A DNA stretch of 64,000 nucleotides from a candidate division FCPU426 bacterium (GTDB lineage: Bacteria; Oederibacteriota; JAAXVQ01; JAUVAV01), in NCBI GenBank assembly GCA_030591525.1, contig JAUVAV010000013.1, forward strand, positions 1 to 64,000. The letters run 5' to 3'. Numbering within the stretch: position 1 is the stretch's first letter; every line of letters starts with the position of its first letter. The notes beneath the pieces were generated by a model. The model was not told the origin of the DNA. It saw nothing but the letters and a program-made list of their open reading frames with translations, and made no database searches. The position numbers and the translations under genes are program-made. Below, piece after piece: positions 17,989 to 27,371 of this stretch.

Positions 17989-18924
17989 ATGAAAAAGATA
18001 AATTTATTTATATCCGGAATTATCTTAAGCAGTGTTGCTTGGCCCTGGGCGGCAATAGCAGGAGATGTTTTTCCAACTCCTTTTTTACCCCGTGCGGTTG
18101 CTATGGGCGGAGCTTATGCCGCAATGGCCGGAGATGTATATAGTATGGCTTATAACCCGGCCGGCTTAGGGCAGGTGCGTAATGCCCAGGTCTGCCTGCT
18201 GCATAATATTGGAATAATTGATTCGCGTGAATACGTTGCCGCGGCCGGTCCGATAAAAGTCGGCGGGACCCTGGGGGCGGGACTGCTTTACCGCGGCCTG
18301 CCTCCAATTGAGAATGAAGGGGCCGTGGATCCGGCGGTAAAGTCCAGCGATATGGCAGTGAATGTCAGCTACGCCTTGGCCTTTTCGACTGGTCAGGCGG
18401 TGGAAGAGAAAAATCTGTCCGCCGGGGTGAATATAAAGTGGCTTCGCTCTGTTCTAGGAGAATACACAGCCACATGCATGGCCGCAGACTTGGGCGTATG
18501 GTGGCAGCCCGTCGGTCTGAAGGCTATTCAGCTTGGTCTTGTCCTGCAAAACCTGGGAACAACTTTAAAATATATTGAGGTTGAAGAGTCATTGCCCCTG
18601 AACCTGAAATTAGGAACCGTCTGCCATATTCTTCAAGATGTCAACCATGAAGTAACCCTGGCGGCCGATATTAATCTTCCCCTGGCAGCGGATTGGTTCT
18701 ATGCCGGCCTGGGGGCGGAATATTGTTTTAATCGTTTAATTGTCCTGCGCGCGGGATACCAGTATCAGGATGAATCTCTTGCCAGTGTAATAATGGGAGG
18801 TGTTGGCCTGCGTTATCTACTGGGAAGTTTTGAGGTTCAGTTGGATTACGCTTTTAAACCCGTGGTCTTTTCGGAAGAGACGCTGGAAGCTGAACATTTC
18901 TTGTCGCTTACGATAGGATTTTAA
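17989..18924 (+). CDS. PorV/UPF0164-family outer-membrane protein (3)
   Basis: 311 residues with a signal peptide (MKKINLFISGIILSS, cleavage near AIAG). Family signature PRAVAMGGAYAAMAGDVYSMAYNPAGLGQ. Barrel-like strands continue to the end, which is FLSLTIGF with a terminal Phe. It is translationally close (17 bp) to the FlgD-domain gene before it, completing the third cargo/PorV pair. It is the most diverged of the three PorV homologues in the window in its N-terminal signature (A-A-M-A-G-D instead of A-V-A-[DE]-D). Confidence 0.82.
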   Translation: MKKINLFISGIILSSVAWPWAAIAGDVFPTPFLPRAVAMGGAYAAMAGDVYSMAYNPAGLGQVRNAQVCLLHNIGIIDSREYVAAAGPIKVGGTLGAGLLYRGLPPIENEGAVDPAVKSSDMAVNVSYALAFSTGQAVEEKNLSAGVNIKWLRSVLGEYTATCMAADLGVWWQPVGLKAIQLGLVLQNLGTTLKYIEVEESLPLNLKLGTVCHILQDVNHEVTLAADINLPLAADWFYAGLGAEYCFNRLIVLRAGYQYQDESLASVIMGGVGLRYLLGSFEVQLDYAFKPVVFSEETLEAEHFLSLTIGF

Positions 18925-18956
18925 GAACTTTTAATTTACGGGGTTGCTTTATTGAG

Positions 18957-18990
18957 TTCCCCCTTTGGAAAAGGGGGCAGGGGGATTTTA
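18957..18990. repeat. Short dispersed palindrome, C/G-run family
   Basis: TTCCCCCTTT..AAAGGGGGCAGGGGGA pairs with itself; the same type of C-run/G-run repeat lies in element (a). A second perfect hairpin (CCGCAGC-TT-GCTGCGG) is at 19016-19031. Together they fill the gap before the next gene. Confidence 0.5.
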
Positions 18991-19082
18991 CAAATAATAA
19001 ATCAGATTAGATACACCGCAGCTTGCTGCGGGGAGAATTCATTTGTGGATTAGAAGGCTTCTAATGCTAAGGAAGTGAAAAA

Positions 19083-20156
19083 ATGCAGAGAATAAGGAAA
19101 ATTTTATATATTAGTTCGACGGTTTTCATTTTATTAATAAACGCCGGCTTAAATGATGTCTTTGCTGCGAGTTCTGATTTTCAAGTGGCAGTGCGTATTA
19201 TTAATTTTGATAGAAGTTTGTTAAATAAGTGTGATAATCATGAGTGGTATCCGGAGCCGGGACTTTATGGGACTGAAGTCACAACGACTATTAGTTATGG
19301 TTCTTATCACGGAAGAAAGTCGATGCAGGCTCGATTTAATGTTACTGGTGGTAATAATTGGGCTTGTATTCGGACAGATCATTATTTTGCGCCGGAAGTT
19401 TGGAATAATGTAACCCTGATTGGAACGGAAGTTTATATTGAGAGCGAAGATATTAATGCTAAGCACATCGAAATGCAACTGCTTGACATTGATGGAAACA
19501 AGATAAAAAAACCGATAGCTACGGGAATTATCAAAAACAGTTGGCAAAACGTTCCTTGGCCGGTAGATTTAACCTCTGCTGCTCAAGTGGCGCAAATTAT
19601 ACTTATTCCTGGCAACCTGCAAAATGGGGATGTTATGTATTTCAGCAATATGCATATAACTATCAGCGCCAAAGATGAAATCTGGGAGACTTTTGGGGCC
19701 CCGAGTTATAAATGGCTGGGAAGTGAGGATTTCGCTCCATGGCACCCAGTAACAAGTGGTTATCCAAGAAACGAACCGATTTCGCACAAGCAAACTTATA
19801 ATGGTTCTGCCGGCGCTTTATATATTCCCTGGGATGCGAATCAGAGTTCAGAGCATGACACTGCCAAGATGGAAGCTACGGATTTATATGGCGCGGATTT
19901 CACGAATTTCAATACCATAAAAGCCTGGGTGTGGCGCAGTGGAAATGACGCGGACATTTACATGGGCTTCTGGGATGGCGGTGAGCCGAAGGATACTACC
20001 GCGAAGACGGTGTCTATCGGGGATTGGGTGCAGGTGGTATGGAATAAACCCGCTGGCATAAATTGGTCCGGCCTCCGAACTTTTATGTTTATGATTGATA
20101 CCTCGGGTGGAGGCATAGGCGAGTTCTATATAGATGAAATTGAATTTGTTGAATAA
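19083..20156 (+). CDS. Secreted CBM-like protein, paralogue of cargo 3 without C-terminal domain
   Basis: 357 residues; RBS AAGGAAGTG upstream; signal peptide ends near VFAAS. Two CBM-like modules match residues about 30-345 of the protein at 16367, with runs of identical DNA longer than 60 bp (for example around the codons for ESEDINAKHIEMQLLD). The gene ends right after the second module (EIEFVE), so the Thr/Pro linker and FlgD-type domain are absent. This suggests a recent tandem duplication with loss, or a gain in the other copy. Without the C-terminal domain it would not follow the same sorting route, if that domain is a signal. Confidence 0.72.
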   Translation: MQRIRKILYISSTVFILLINAGLNDVFAASSDFQVAVRIINFDRSLLNKCDNHEWYPEPGLYGTEVTTTISYGSYHGRKSMQARFNVTGGNNWACIRTDHYFAPEVWNNVTLIGTEVYIESEDINAKHIEMQLLDIDGNKIKKPIATGIIKNSWQNVPWPVDLTSAAQVAQIILIPGNLQNGDVMYFSNMHITISAKDEIWETFGAPSYKWLGSEDFAPWHPVTSGYPRNEPISHKQTYNGSAGALYIPWDANQSSEHDTAKMEATDLYGADFTNFNTIKAWVWRSGNDADIYMGFWDGGEPKDTTAKTVSIGDWVQVVWNKPAGINWSGLRTFMFMIDTSGGGIGEFYIDEIEFVE

Positions 20157-20335
20157 GAAAATTAATCAAGGTGAGAGATAGGTTTCCTGCCGGATAATAC
20201 TAATCTTAAATCTGCATAAGGACAATCGGCTGGATGGGAAGTTGCTACCGGATAATGTCATGCCTGCCTTGCGGGGAAAGAAAAATCCCTGGGTAGAGGC
20301 TATTATGGGGAAATAGGTTAAGAAGGAGTTTTTTT

Positions 20336-21733
20336 ATGAAAAGGATATTGAGGAAAATCAGCGGATTCAAAAGTATTTTGCTGATTAACGTGATAACATT
20401 GCTATGCCTAAGTGGGTGTGTTAATGTGTATAAAAATTACACTAAACCCGAGAAGCTGGATCCGGAAGCGCGGAAATTTCTCTATGAAATTGCGGAACGT
20501 ACATGGAAATACCTGGTGTTCAGCGCTGAAGAATCCGGCATACCGGCTGATCATGTAATACTGCGTAAAGACCAAAAACTTCATGATGCGGATTACACCA
20601 CGCTTACGAATTTAGGGCTGTTTTTAATGACGTTGCCGGCAGCAGTTGATTTCGGCTTTCTTGAGCAGGCGGAAAAGGATAAATGGCTGCAAAAGATTCT
20701 TGTCTTTATAGATGCCATGCCAAAATCAAAGGGAAAGCTTTATTATAATTATTTTAAGATCAAGAACGGAAAACCGGATGAGCAACTTTATGTTTCCAGT
20801 GTTGACAATGCATGGATAGCCGCCGGATTAAAAGTGGCCTCCAAAACCGAAAATACTGAATTACAAAGGTTGGCGCTTAAGTTGTATAATGATATGAATT
20901 TTTCGCGTTTTTATGATCCAAAAGTAGGCCAAATATGTTTGGGTTATAATGACAAGGATAATAAAAAATCACCCTACCATTACGGGATTTTATGCACTGA
21001 AGCAAGAGTGTTAAGTATGATTGCCTTGGCCAAGAACCAGGTTCCTAAAGAGCATTGGTACAAAATATATCGGGCTTTACCAAGTAATTGGGACTGGCAG
21101 AGGCAGCAACCTAGAAGTGGTGTGCGTAAAATTAATGGTGATAAATATTCTGTTGGTTATTATAAAGTTGCTGGGACACGAATTGTTCCTTCCTGGGGCG
21201 GCAGCCTTTTTGAATACCTTATGCCGTTGCTGGTAGTTCCGGAATTGGAAATAGCTAAAAAAAGTTTTGGGTTAAATAATGTCCGGGTGGTCAAACTGCA
21301 TAAAGAGTATTGTTTGAAAGAAGCGGGTTATCCGGTTTGGGGGCTTTCGCCTTCCTCCATGCCCGCGAAAGTCGGTGAGTTCAAATATGGTGAATTCGGA
21401 TACGGGGAACTCGGTGCGAGGGGATATCCTGATAAAGGAATTATAACTCCGCATGCGTCTGTCCTGGCGCTGGAAATCGATACTTTGGCAGTGGTTGAGA
21501 ATTTACAAACTATGAAAGAAAAATTTCCGGCTATATGGACAGAGTATGGATTTCACGATTCACTGGATGTTAATACCGGCGAAGTGGCCAAGCTATATTT
21601 GACTCTTGATCAGGGTATGATTTTCCTGGCCTTGCATAATTATTTAAAAGACGGTAATACGCGCAAAAACTTTTTTTCGGATGAAATCAAGAAAAAGATG
21701 ACGCCGATTCTGGCTCGGGAGAGGTTTTTTTAA
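20336..21733 (+). CDS. Glycoamylase/DUF3131-like lipoprotein
   Basis: 465 residues, RBS AAGGAG 8 nt before the ATG. The lipobox LCLSG-C puts the acylated Cys at about residue 28. The mature part is mostly helical with W- and Y-rich loops, as in (alpha/alpha)6 glucan hydrolases: TLTNLGLFLM, SSVDNAWIAAGL, FHDSLDVNTGE, LDQGMIF. It is homologous to the first gene of the window over the C-terminal half, but has no CBM modules. The acidic residues at D-N-A-W, H-D-S and the E after TG are candidates for catalysis. A periplasmic or surface-anchored glycan hydrolase is the best guess. The gap 20157-20335 shows nothing else. Confidence 0.65.
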   Translation: MKRILRKISGFKSILLINVITLLCLSGCVNVYKNYTKPEKLDPEARKFLYEIAERTWKYLVFSAEESGIPADHVILRKDQKLHDADYTTLTNLGLFLMTLPAAVDFGFLEQAEKDKWLQKILVFIDAMPKSKGKLYYNYFKIKNGKPDEQLYVSSVDNAWIAAGLKVASKTENTELQRLALKLYNDMNFSRFYDPKVGQICLGYNDKDNKKSPYHYGILCTEARVLSMIALAKNQVPKEHWYKIYRALPSNWDWQRQQPRSGVRKINGDKYSVGYYKVAGTRIVPSWGGSLFEYLMPLLVVPELEIAKKSFGLNNVRVVKLHKEYCLKEAGYPVWGLSPSSMPAKVGEFKYGEFGYGELGARGYPDKGIITPHASVLALEIDTLAVVENLQTMKEKFPAIWTEYGFHDSLDVNTGEVAKLYLTLDQGMIFLALHNYLKDGNTRKNFFSDEIKKKMTPILARERFF

Positions 21734-21795
21734 ACGTCTGCCGGACGATTGATTTAAAGAGTATTAATGAAAAATTTGAAAAATTAAAAACTATT

Positions 21796-21839
21796 AACGA
21801 AGGGACAGCGAATTTAAAAATTTAGTCTGTCCCTTCGTT
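21796..21839 (+). terminator. Long perfect stem-loop after the lipoprotein gene
   Basis: Arms AACGAAGGGACAG and CTGTCCCTTCGTT are perfectly complementary (13 bp), and inner A/T bases (AAATTT) can extend the pairing. There is no proper U-run, so it may be a transcription end or a dispersed palindrome. Confidence 0.5.
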
Positions 21840-21911
21840 ATAAACACCGGTAGGCCATGCAGTATACTTGAACCGGTCTAAGAGGATGTAATTTAAAAGG
21901 AGCGCGTTGCA

Positions 21912-24317
21912 ATGAAATTCATGCCCGGCAGCCGGGGATTTACTTTGGAGGGCAAGCCTTTTTTTCTCTACAGCGGGGAAATGCAGTATTTCCGTGTAAA
22001 AAGAGAGCTTTGGAAGCTGCACCTGGAAAAGCTGAAGGCCATCGGCGCTAATACGGTTTCTACTTATATTCCCTGGTCCTGGCATGAGATTTCCGAAGGC
22101 CAATTTGATTTTACCGGAAAAACCGATCCGCAGCGGGATCTGCTGGGATTTATGCGGTGCGTTGCTGACGCCGGGTTATTTATGTCAGTCAAGCCCGGAC
22201 CTTATATCCTGGCCGAGTTCGCGGACCGTGGAATTCCCGGGTGGCTGTTCCGTAGTCACCCGGAAATACAGGCGCGCGGCGTGGATATGGCGACCTATCT
22301 GCACCCGGTTTTCCTGGAATATACGGGCAAGTGGTATGACGCGGTTATGCCGCTTCTGGCGGAACGTCAGGCGAGCCGCGGGGAAAAAATAATTTTAATG
22401 CAGGTTTGCAATGAAGTGGGGCTTTTTAACTGGCTGGAAGGGGCCGGGGATATTAGCCCGGTTTCCCTGAGGTACTTTCGCGGGTTTTTAAAGCAGCAGT
22501 ATAAGCAGATCGGAAAGCTAAACCAATTGTATAGAACTGCTTTTCGTTCTTTTGATTCCATTCCCCCTCCCCGCAAACCTACGGCTAATCCGGGCGATTT
22601 TGTCCGCTGGAATGATTGGCATGATTTTCATCGCTGGTACTATGCCGAGTATATATCCCGGCTGGTCAGCGAGATCAGGCAGCGGGGAATAGATATCCAA
22701 CTGTTTCATAATATTGCCGGCTGGGTTTACGGGCGAGGAACCGAGTACCCGGTCAACATCTCATTCTATAACGAAATTATTAAGCGGAATCCGGAATTGC
22801 TGCTCGCGGTTGATCATATGCCGGAAAACCTGAACTACCGCAACCAGCATGACGACCTGGTGATTAATGAGATGGTCAGAGCGGTGCAGGGCAATCAGAA
22901 GCCGCTCTGGGCGGCTGAACAGCAGGCCGGTACGCGCGAGCATAATGTGCATACTTTCCCGAATGAGATGGAGCTTTTTTATAAGGCCTGCCTGGGCCGC
23001 GGCATGATGGGCATGAATTTGTACATGTTCTCACAGGGATTGAATCCCGGCCGCAGAGGCGCCTTTGGGCCTACTTTCTATTGGATGACAGGATTAGGTC
23101 ATGACGGCACGGAAAAACCTTTATACCCGGTATTGCGTAAATTGGGAAGGATCATCCAAACCTTTGGCCAGGACCTGATACAGACCCAAAAGCGCGCCTC
23201 AATCGGCGTAGGTTTTTACCTTCCATACTATCATGATGAATTCTATTATTCGCTTTTCGGCGGAGTGCCTAATTTGAATGCCGCCCAAGCCGGTTTGCGT
23301 TATGATCCCAAGATGATGCGCAATACGTTTTATTTTGACGGTATGCTGCGCGTATTGGTCATGCAGAACCGGGAATTTGCAATGCTTAATCTACAGGCGA
23401 ATAAACCGGATCCGCGGAAAGTCCGGCAGTTATGGGTAATGGCTTTGGATTGCATGGACCGTAAGGCCCAGGAACAACTGGCGGAATATGTGGAAACCGG
23501 CGGACACTTGTTTATCTGGCCCGGTTTTCCGGATAAGGACTTGAAAATGCGTCCTTGTAGTATTCTCAAGAAGCGCCTGGGAATACGGGAAGGGACTTCT
23601 GTAAAAACTTCCGGCATTGCCAAGATAGATATTCTAGGGCTGAAGGATATTAATGTCCTCTCTCCGGTCCGGACTTTTTCTGCTTCCCAGGCCAAGGAAA
23701 TCGCGCGTACTCCGGACGGCCAGTGCTGCGGCCTGACTCACCGGGCAGGGCAAGGCAAGGTTACTGTGCTGGGCACTATGTTTGGATATAATATCAAGGA
23801 ACAACTATGGGCTTTTGAAAGACTTTGCGGTCTTGAGCCGGCGGCTTCCTCAGTTGAGATCGATAATCACGCTCTCCAGGCGCATGTTCGTTATGGCAAG
23901 GACTCGGCTTTCCTCTGCCTCTTGAATTATACTCCGGTTCCCCAGGCCGTATGCGCTACAGTGAAAAATGTACCGGGCCTGGGCGGCTTGCGGATCCCGG
24001 ATAAAAATAAAGTTATGCTCGCGCCGTTAAGTGGGATAATAATACCTCTGAATTTTCCTCTCCCTGAGAGGGGGGGACGTTTGCTCTGGACCACCTGTGA
24101 GGTTCTGGGACTTGCTGCCGTGCAGCGGGGAGTGGAGATGAATATTCAAACCTCGATCCAGCAAGAGACGGAAATGCTGATTGAACTGACCGGCAGTATG
24201 ATTGCGCCGGAAGTGAAACTTGATGGTGTTGCATGGAATTTTGAGCAGGAAAAAAACCGGATACGTATAAGACTGCCTCAGGTGGATAAAAGTTCGAGGT
24301 TGGAGATATTGGGCTAG
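21912..24317 (+). CDS. Glycoside hydrolase family 35-like (beta-galactosidase type)
   Basis: 801 residues; AAAAGGAG lies 9-10 nt before the ATG. The N-terminal (beta/alpha)8 barrel matches GH35: PFFLYSGEMQYFRV, TVSTYIPWSWHE, VKPGPYI.AEF..RGIPGWL. The likely acid/base is Glu168 in QVCNEVG; a likely nucleophile is Glu336 in WAAEQQAG. Two C-terminal parts (about 450-660 and 690-801) look like accessory and jelly-roll domains. No signal peptide is seen, so it probably acts in the cytoplasm on imported beta-galactosides or related glycans. The stretch near 24053-24075 (CCTCTCCCTGAGAGG) resembles the C/G-run dispersed repeat and codes for F-P-L-P-E-R-G-G. Confidence 0.8.
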   Translation: MKFMPGSRGFTLEGKPFFLYSGEMQYFRVKRELWKLHLEKLKAIGANTVSTYIPWSWHEISEGQFDFTGKTDPQRDLLGFMRCVADAGLFMSVKPGPYILAEFADRGIPGWLFRSHPEIQARGVDMATYLHPVFLEYTGKWYDAVMPLLAERQASRGEKIILMQVCNEVGLFNWLEGAGDISPVSLRYFRGFLKQQYKQIGKLNQLYRTAFRSFDSIPPPRKPTANPGDFVRWNDWHDFHRWYYAEYISRLVSEIRQRGIDIQLFHNIAGWVYGRGTEYPVNISFYNEIIKRNPELLLAVDHMPENLNYRNQHDDLVINEMVRAVQGNQKPLWAAEQQAGTREHNVHTFPNEMELFYKACLGRGMMGMNLYMFSQGLNPGRRGAFGPTFYWMTGLGHDGTEKPLYPVLRKLGRIIQTFGQDLIQTQKRASIGVGFYLPYYHDEFYYSLFGGVPNLNAAQAGLRYDPKMMRNTFYFDGMLRVLVMQNREFAMLNLQANKPDPRKVRQLWVMALDCMDRKAQEQLAEYVETGGHLFIWPGFPDKDLKMRPCSILKKRLGIREGTSVKTSGIAKIDILGLKDINVLSPVRTFSASQAKEIARTPDGQCCGLTHRAGQGKVTVLGTMFGYNIKEQLWAFERLCGLEPAASSVEIDNHALQAHVRYGKDSAFLCLLNYTPVPQAVCATVKNVPGLGGLRIPDKNKVMLAPLSGIIIPLNFPLPERGGRLLWTTCEVLGLAAVQRGVEMNIQTSIQQETEMLIELTGSMIAPEVKLDGVAWNFEQEKNRIRIRLPQVDKSSRLEILG

Positions 24318-24325
24318 GAGTAAGA

Positions 24326-27300
24326 ATGGCAAAAAACAGTATATTAAAAAATGGATTATTGAGGCTCAGTCTGCTGGCCGGCTTGGCCGGATGCCTGCTG
24401 GCCGGCCCGGTGATGGCTGCGGGATTGTCGGAAACCTGGCAGTCCGCGGTGCGCGCATATGCCAAAGGGAATTACGCCCGCAGTGTACGCCTGCTCCAGG
24501 AATTTCTCAAGTTGGAGCGGGAACCTGAAAAAATTACCACGGCCCGATTTTTCCTGGCCGAGGCTTACCGGCTTAGGGGTTCGGGCGCTAGGGCTATGCC
24601 CATATACCAGTCTCTGTCCTTAAAGGCGCCGTCCGGGCCGCTAAAGAGCAGCGCGCGCTTTCGCGTAGCCGAGATGGCCTACAACCGGGGGGAATACCAA
24701 CAGGCGGGTAGGATTTTAAGAAGTCTGACCCGCGACAGCCGGGCGGATTTTCTGTTTCCGCAGACCCGGCTGGCGCTGGTGAAAACCGAGCTTAAATTGC
24801 GGCACCCGGCTAAGGCCCGCAAGGTCTTTTCCGAATTGCTGGCAGCCTTTCCGCGCTCGCTCCTGGATCCGGAGATAAAATTTCTTTTCGGGATTATGAA
24901 GGAGTTCCAGGGCCAGGATATTGACGCCCTGAAGATATACGAGGAACTTAAAGATAATCCTCTGGCCTGTCTCTTTTCCGGCGCCATCCTGGAATTCCAG
25001 GGACGTTATCTTCCCGCGATTAAGGCCTACAACCAGGTTCTGCAAAAAGCCAAGGTGGAAATGCACCGGCAGACGGCCCTTTATTTTAAAGCCCGGGCTT
25101 TTTACAAGACCGGAGATTTTCTTTCAGCCCAAACCCTGTGCCGGAAATTATTATCCAAATATCCGCGGAGTCCCTATTGCGGCCGGGCGGCCTTATTGCG
25201 CTTGCTGATATTGTTGTCCCAGGCCCGCTTTACTGAAGTGATTAATATCTATCCCGAATTAGCCGCCCGTTTGGCTTCGCTTTCAGAGGAAGACAGTTCC
25301 CTGGTCCAATTTACCCTGGCCGAGGCCGCGCTTAATCTGAACCGCTTCCGGGAGGCTGTTGCATACTACCGGGAAGCCCTGGCCTTGGCATGCCAGAACC
25401 GGGACGAGATATGGCTGAAACTGTCTTATGTCTACTGCGCCCAAGGGGAATGGGAGCAGGCCGGCAGATCTCTCTCTGCTTATTTCAAGGCTGCGAAAAA
25501 TCCGGACCCGCGGGCATATCTGTTTTCCGTCATCATCAACCTGCAAAACGGGCGCGGGCAGACCGCTTTTCGCTCGGCCAAAATACTGGTTTCAAGCGGC
25601 AGTCCTCTGGCGGAATTGGCCCGGTATTTCCTGGCAGAGTATTATTTGGATCATGCTCAGGCCCAAACCCTGGTGGTGCAGTGGGCTCTCCTGGAAAAAG
25701 CCATGGGCAAAAGGGCCCCGGCAGGGGAGTATCGGGAGATCACCGCCTGGGCCCGGCTGCTGGCGGCCGAGGCTTACTATCAAGTCAAGAATTACCAGTT
25801 GGCCCGGGATTTATATCAGCAAGCCCTGTTTGCTTACCCGCATGGGAAAATCCCGGTCTATGTTTGTGCCGGGCTGACCTGGTGCAGTTTTAAGCTGCAG
25901 GATTTTCATACCGTGCTGGTTCAGAGCAAGCGTCTGCAAGGTTTAAAGCAGGTTCCGGCCCGGGTAGAAAGGGAGATTGAGCTGCTTAAGGCGCATGCTA
26001 ATTTTAATCTGCAGCAGTATCCCCCAGCGATCCGCGCCTACCGGAACTGGATGAAAAATTCCCGTGAGAACGACCCCGCGGTTGCGGCAGTACTGTTTCA
26101 AATCGGTTGGGCGCACTATATGAATAGGAGTTACCTGGATGCGCTGGAAACCTGGCAGGACCTGGCCCAAAAATATCCGGATAGTCCGGAAAGTAGTCAA
26201 GCCTTGTTCCGGGTGGCGGATACCTTTTTCCAGGACGGGGAAAACCGCCGGGCCCGCATGATTTACCGGCAGTTGAATACCAAACATCAGGATTCGCCGC
26301 AGCGCCGGGCTTATGCCCTGCGCATTGCCCAGACATATTACAATGAGCAAAAAGACGCTGAGGCGATTCGCGGCTTTACCGCTATCCTGGAAGAGTTTCC
26401 GGATTCCGAGGAAGCCGTGCAGGCCGGAAAAGGAATTGAGGCCGCGTCCTACCGGATAGTAGACCAGTTGGATAATATTCCGGCTTTCCGGGAATACATT
26501 AGTAAATTTTCAGGGTCCAATCTGGCAGAAGATATCCAGTACCGCGTCGGTGAGGCCTATTATCAAAAAGAAAAATATGATGAAAGCCTCAAGGAATTCG
26601 TTCAATTTATTCTGGCGTATACCAAGAGTCCGCGGACACCCAATGCCCAGTATTATGTGGCGGTCTGCCAGGAGCAGTTGGGCAATACCCTGCAAGCCGT
26701 CCTCCAGGCCGAGGCTTTTGTGAATAACTATCCTCAGCATGAATTAACCCCGGAAATGTTTTTCCGTCAGGCTTCCAACGAGTTTCAACTGGCGCGTTAC
26801 TCCGAAGCGGCCGCGCATTTTAATGCCTGCGCGGAAAACTACCCGCTGAAAGAATATCAGCCCCGCGCCTGGTACAATGCCGGGGTGGCCTACGAAAAAC
26901 TGCAAATGCCGGAAGAGGCGCTGGATAATTACGGCAAACTGGTTGCTGCCTATCCTCAGGACGTTAATACCGGGGTAAGCCTTTCGCGCATGGCCTTGCT
27001 GCATGCCGGGCAGCAGAATTTCGAGGGAGTGGCAGCGGCCCTGGGGTTTCTGGAAAAAAACTCAAATCAGGAATTACTGCAAACCACCCGGCTGGGACTG
27101 GCAACTATCTACCAGGAACAGGGAGAGACGTCCCGGCAGACCGCGGCATTGAAAAAGATCATGGAACAAGGCCTGCCCAAGAGCGAGGAATACTCGCTGG
27201 CCCTGGTGGAGCTGGCATCCATATATGAAAAGGAAAAGAACTGGCCCGGGGCGATAAAAGCCTATGAGGTCCTGGCTAAAAAAGCCATTCAAACCAAATG

Positions 27301-27358
27301 GCGGGAAGCCGCTAAAAAGCGCGTCAAGCTTCTGCGGCGCATATTGAAAAGTAAGTAG
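24326..27358 (+). CDS. Large periplasmic TPR-repeat protein
   Basis: 1010 residues, starting 8 bp after the GH35 stop with AGGAG in front. Signal peptide MAKNSILKNGLLRLSLLAG to about PVMAAG. Nearly the whole protein is made of TPR-like helical pairs, with repeats of A..Y...G.Y..A....Q.....P and several YP.S.....A.(F)R(V/L)A units, as in YbgF/CpoB or gliding-motility TPR scaffolds. It precedes an OmpA/FlgD-like protein and an ExbB-ExbD-ExbD-TonB set, so it is likely the periplasmic scaffold of that machine. No enzymatic motif is seen. Confidence 0.75.
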   Translation: MAKNSILKNGLLRLSLLAGLAGCLLAGPVMAAGLSETWQSAVRAYAKGNYARSVRLLQEFLKLEREPEKITTARFFLAEAYRLRGSGARAMPIYQSLSLKAPSGPLKSSARFRVAEMAYNRGEYQQAGRILRSLTRDSRADFLFPQTRLALVKTELKLRHPAKARKVFSELLAAFPRSLLDPEIKFLFGIMKEFQGQDIDALKIYEELKDNPLACLFSGAILEFQGRYLPAIKAYNQVLQKAKVEMHRQTALYFKARAFYKTGDFLSAQTLCRKLLSKYPRSPYCGRAALLRLLILLSQARFTEVINIYPELAARLASLSEEDSSLVQFTLAEAALNLNRFREAVAYYREALALACQNRDEIWLKLSYVYCAQGEWEQAGRSLSAYFKAAKNPDPRAYLFSVIINLQNGRGQTAFRSAKILVSSGSPLAELARYFLAEYYLDHAQAQTLVVQWALLEKAMGKRAPAGEYREITAWARLLAAEAYYQVKNYQLARDLYQQALFAYPHGKIPVYVCAGLTWCSFKLQDFHTVLVQSKRLQGLKQVPARVEREIELLKAHANFNLQQYPPAIRAYRNWMKNSRENDPAVAAVLFQIGWAHYMNRSYLDALETWQDLAQKYPDSPESSQALFRVADTFFQDGENRRARMIYRQLNTKHQDSPQRRAYALRIAQTYYNEQKDAEAIRGFTAILEEFPDSEEAVQAGKGIEAASYRIVDQLDNIPAFREYISKFSGSNLAEDIQYRVGEAYYQKEKYDESLKEFVQFILAYTKSPRTPNAQYYVAVCQEQLGNTLQAVLQAEAFVNNYPQHELTPEMFFRQASNEFQLARYSEAAAHFNACAENYPLKEYQPRAWYNAGVAYEKLQMPEEALDNYGKLVAAYPQDVNTGVSLSRMALLHAGQQNFEGVAAALGFLEKNSNQELLQTTRLGLATIYQEQGETSRQTAALKKIMEQGLPKSEEYSLALVELASIYEKEKNWPGAIKAYEVLAKKAIQTKWREAAKKRVKLLRRILKSK

Positions 27359-27371
27359 GTAATATCGTAAA

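Noticed and set aside
25390-25893. 167- and 149-residue + strand ORFs inside the TPR gene
   Set aside because: They lie wholly inside the 1010-residue TPR frame, have no RBS or recognisable domain, and mirror its composition.
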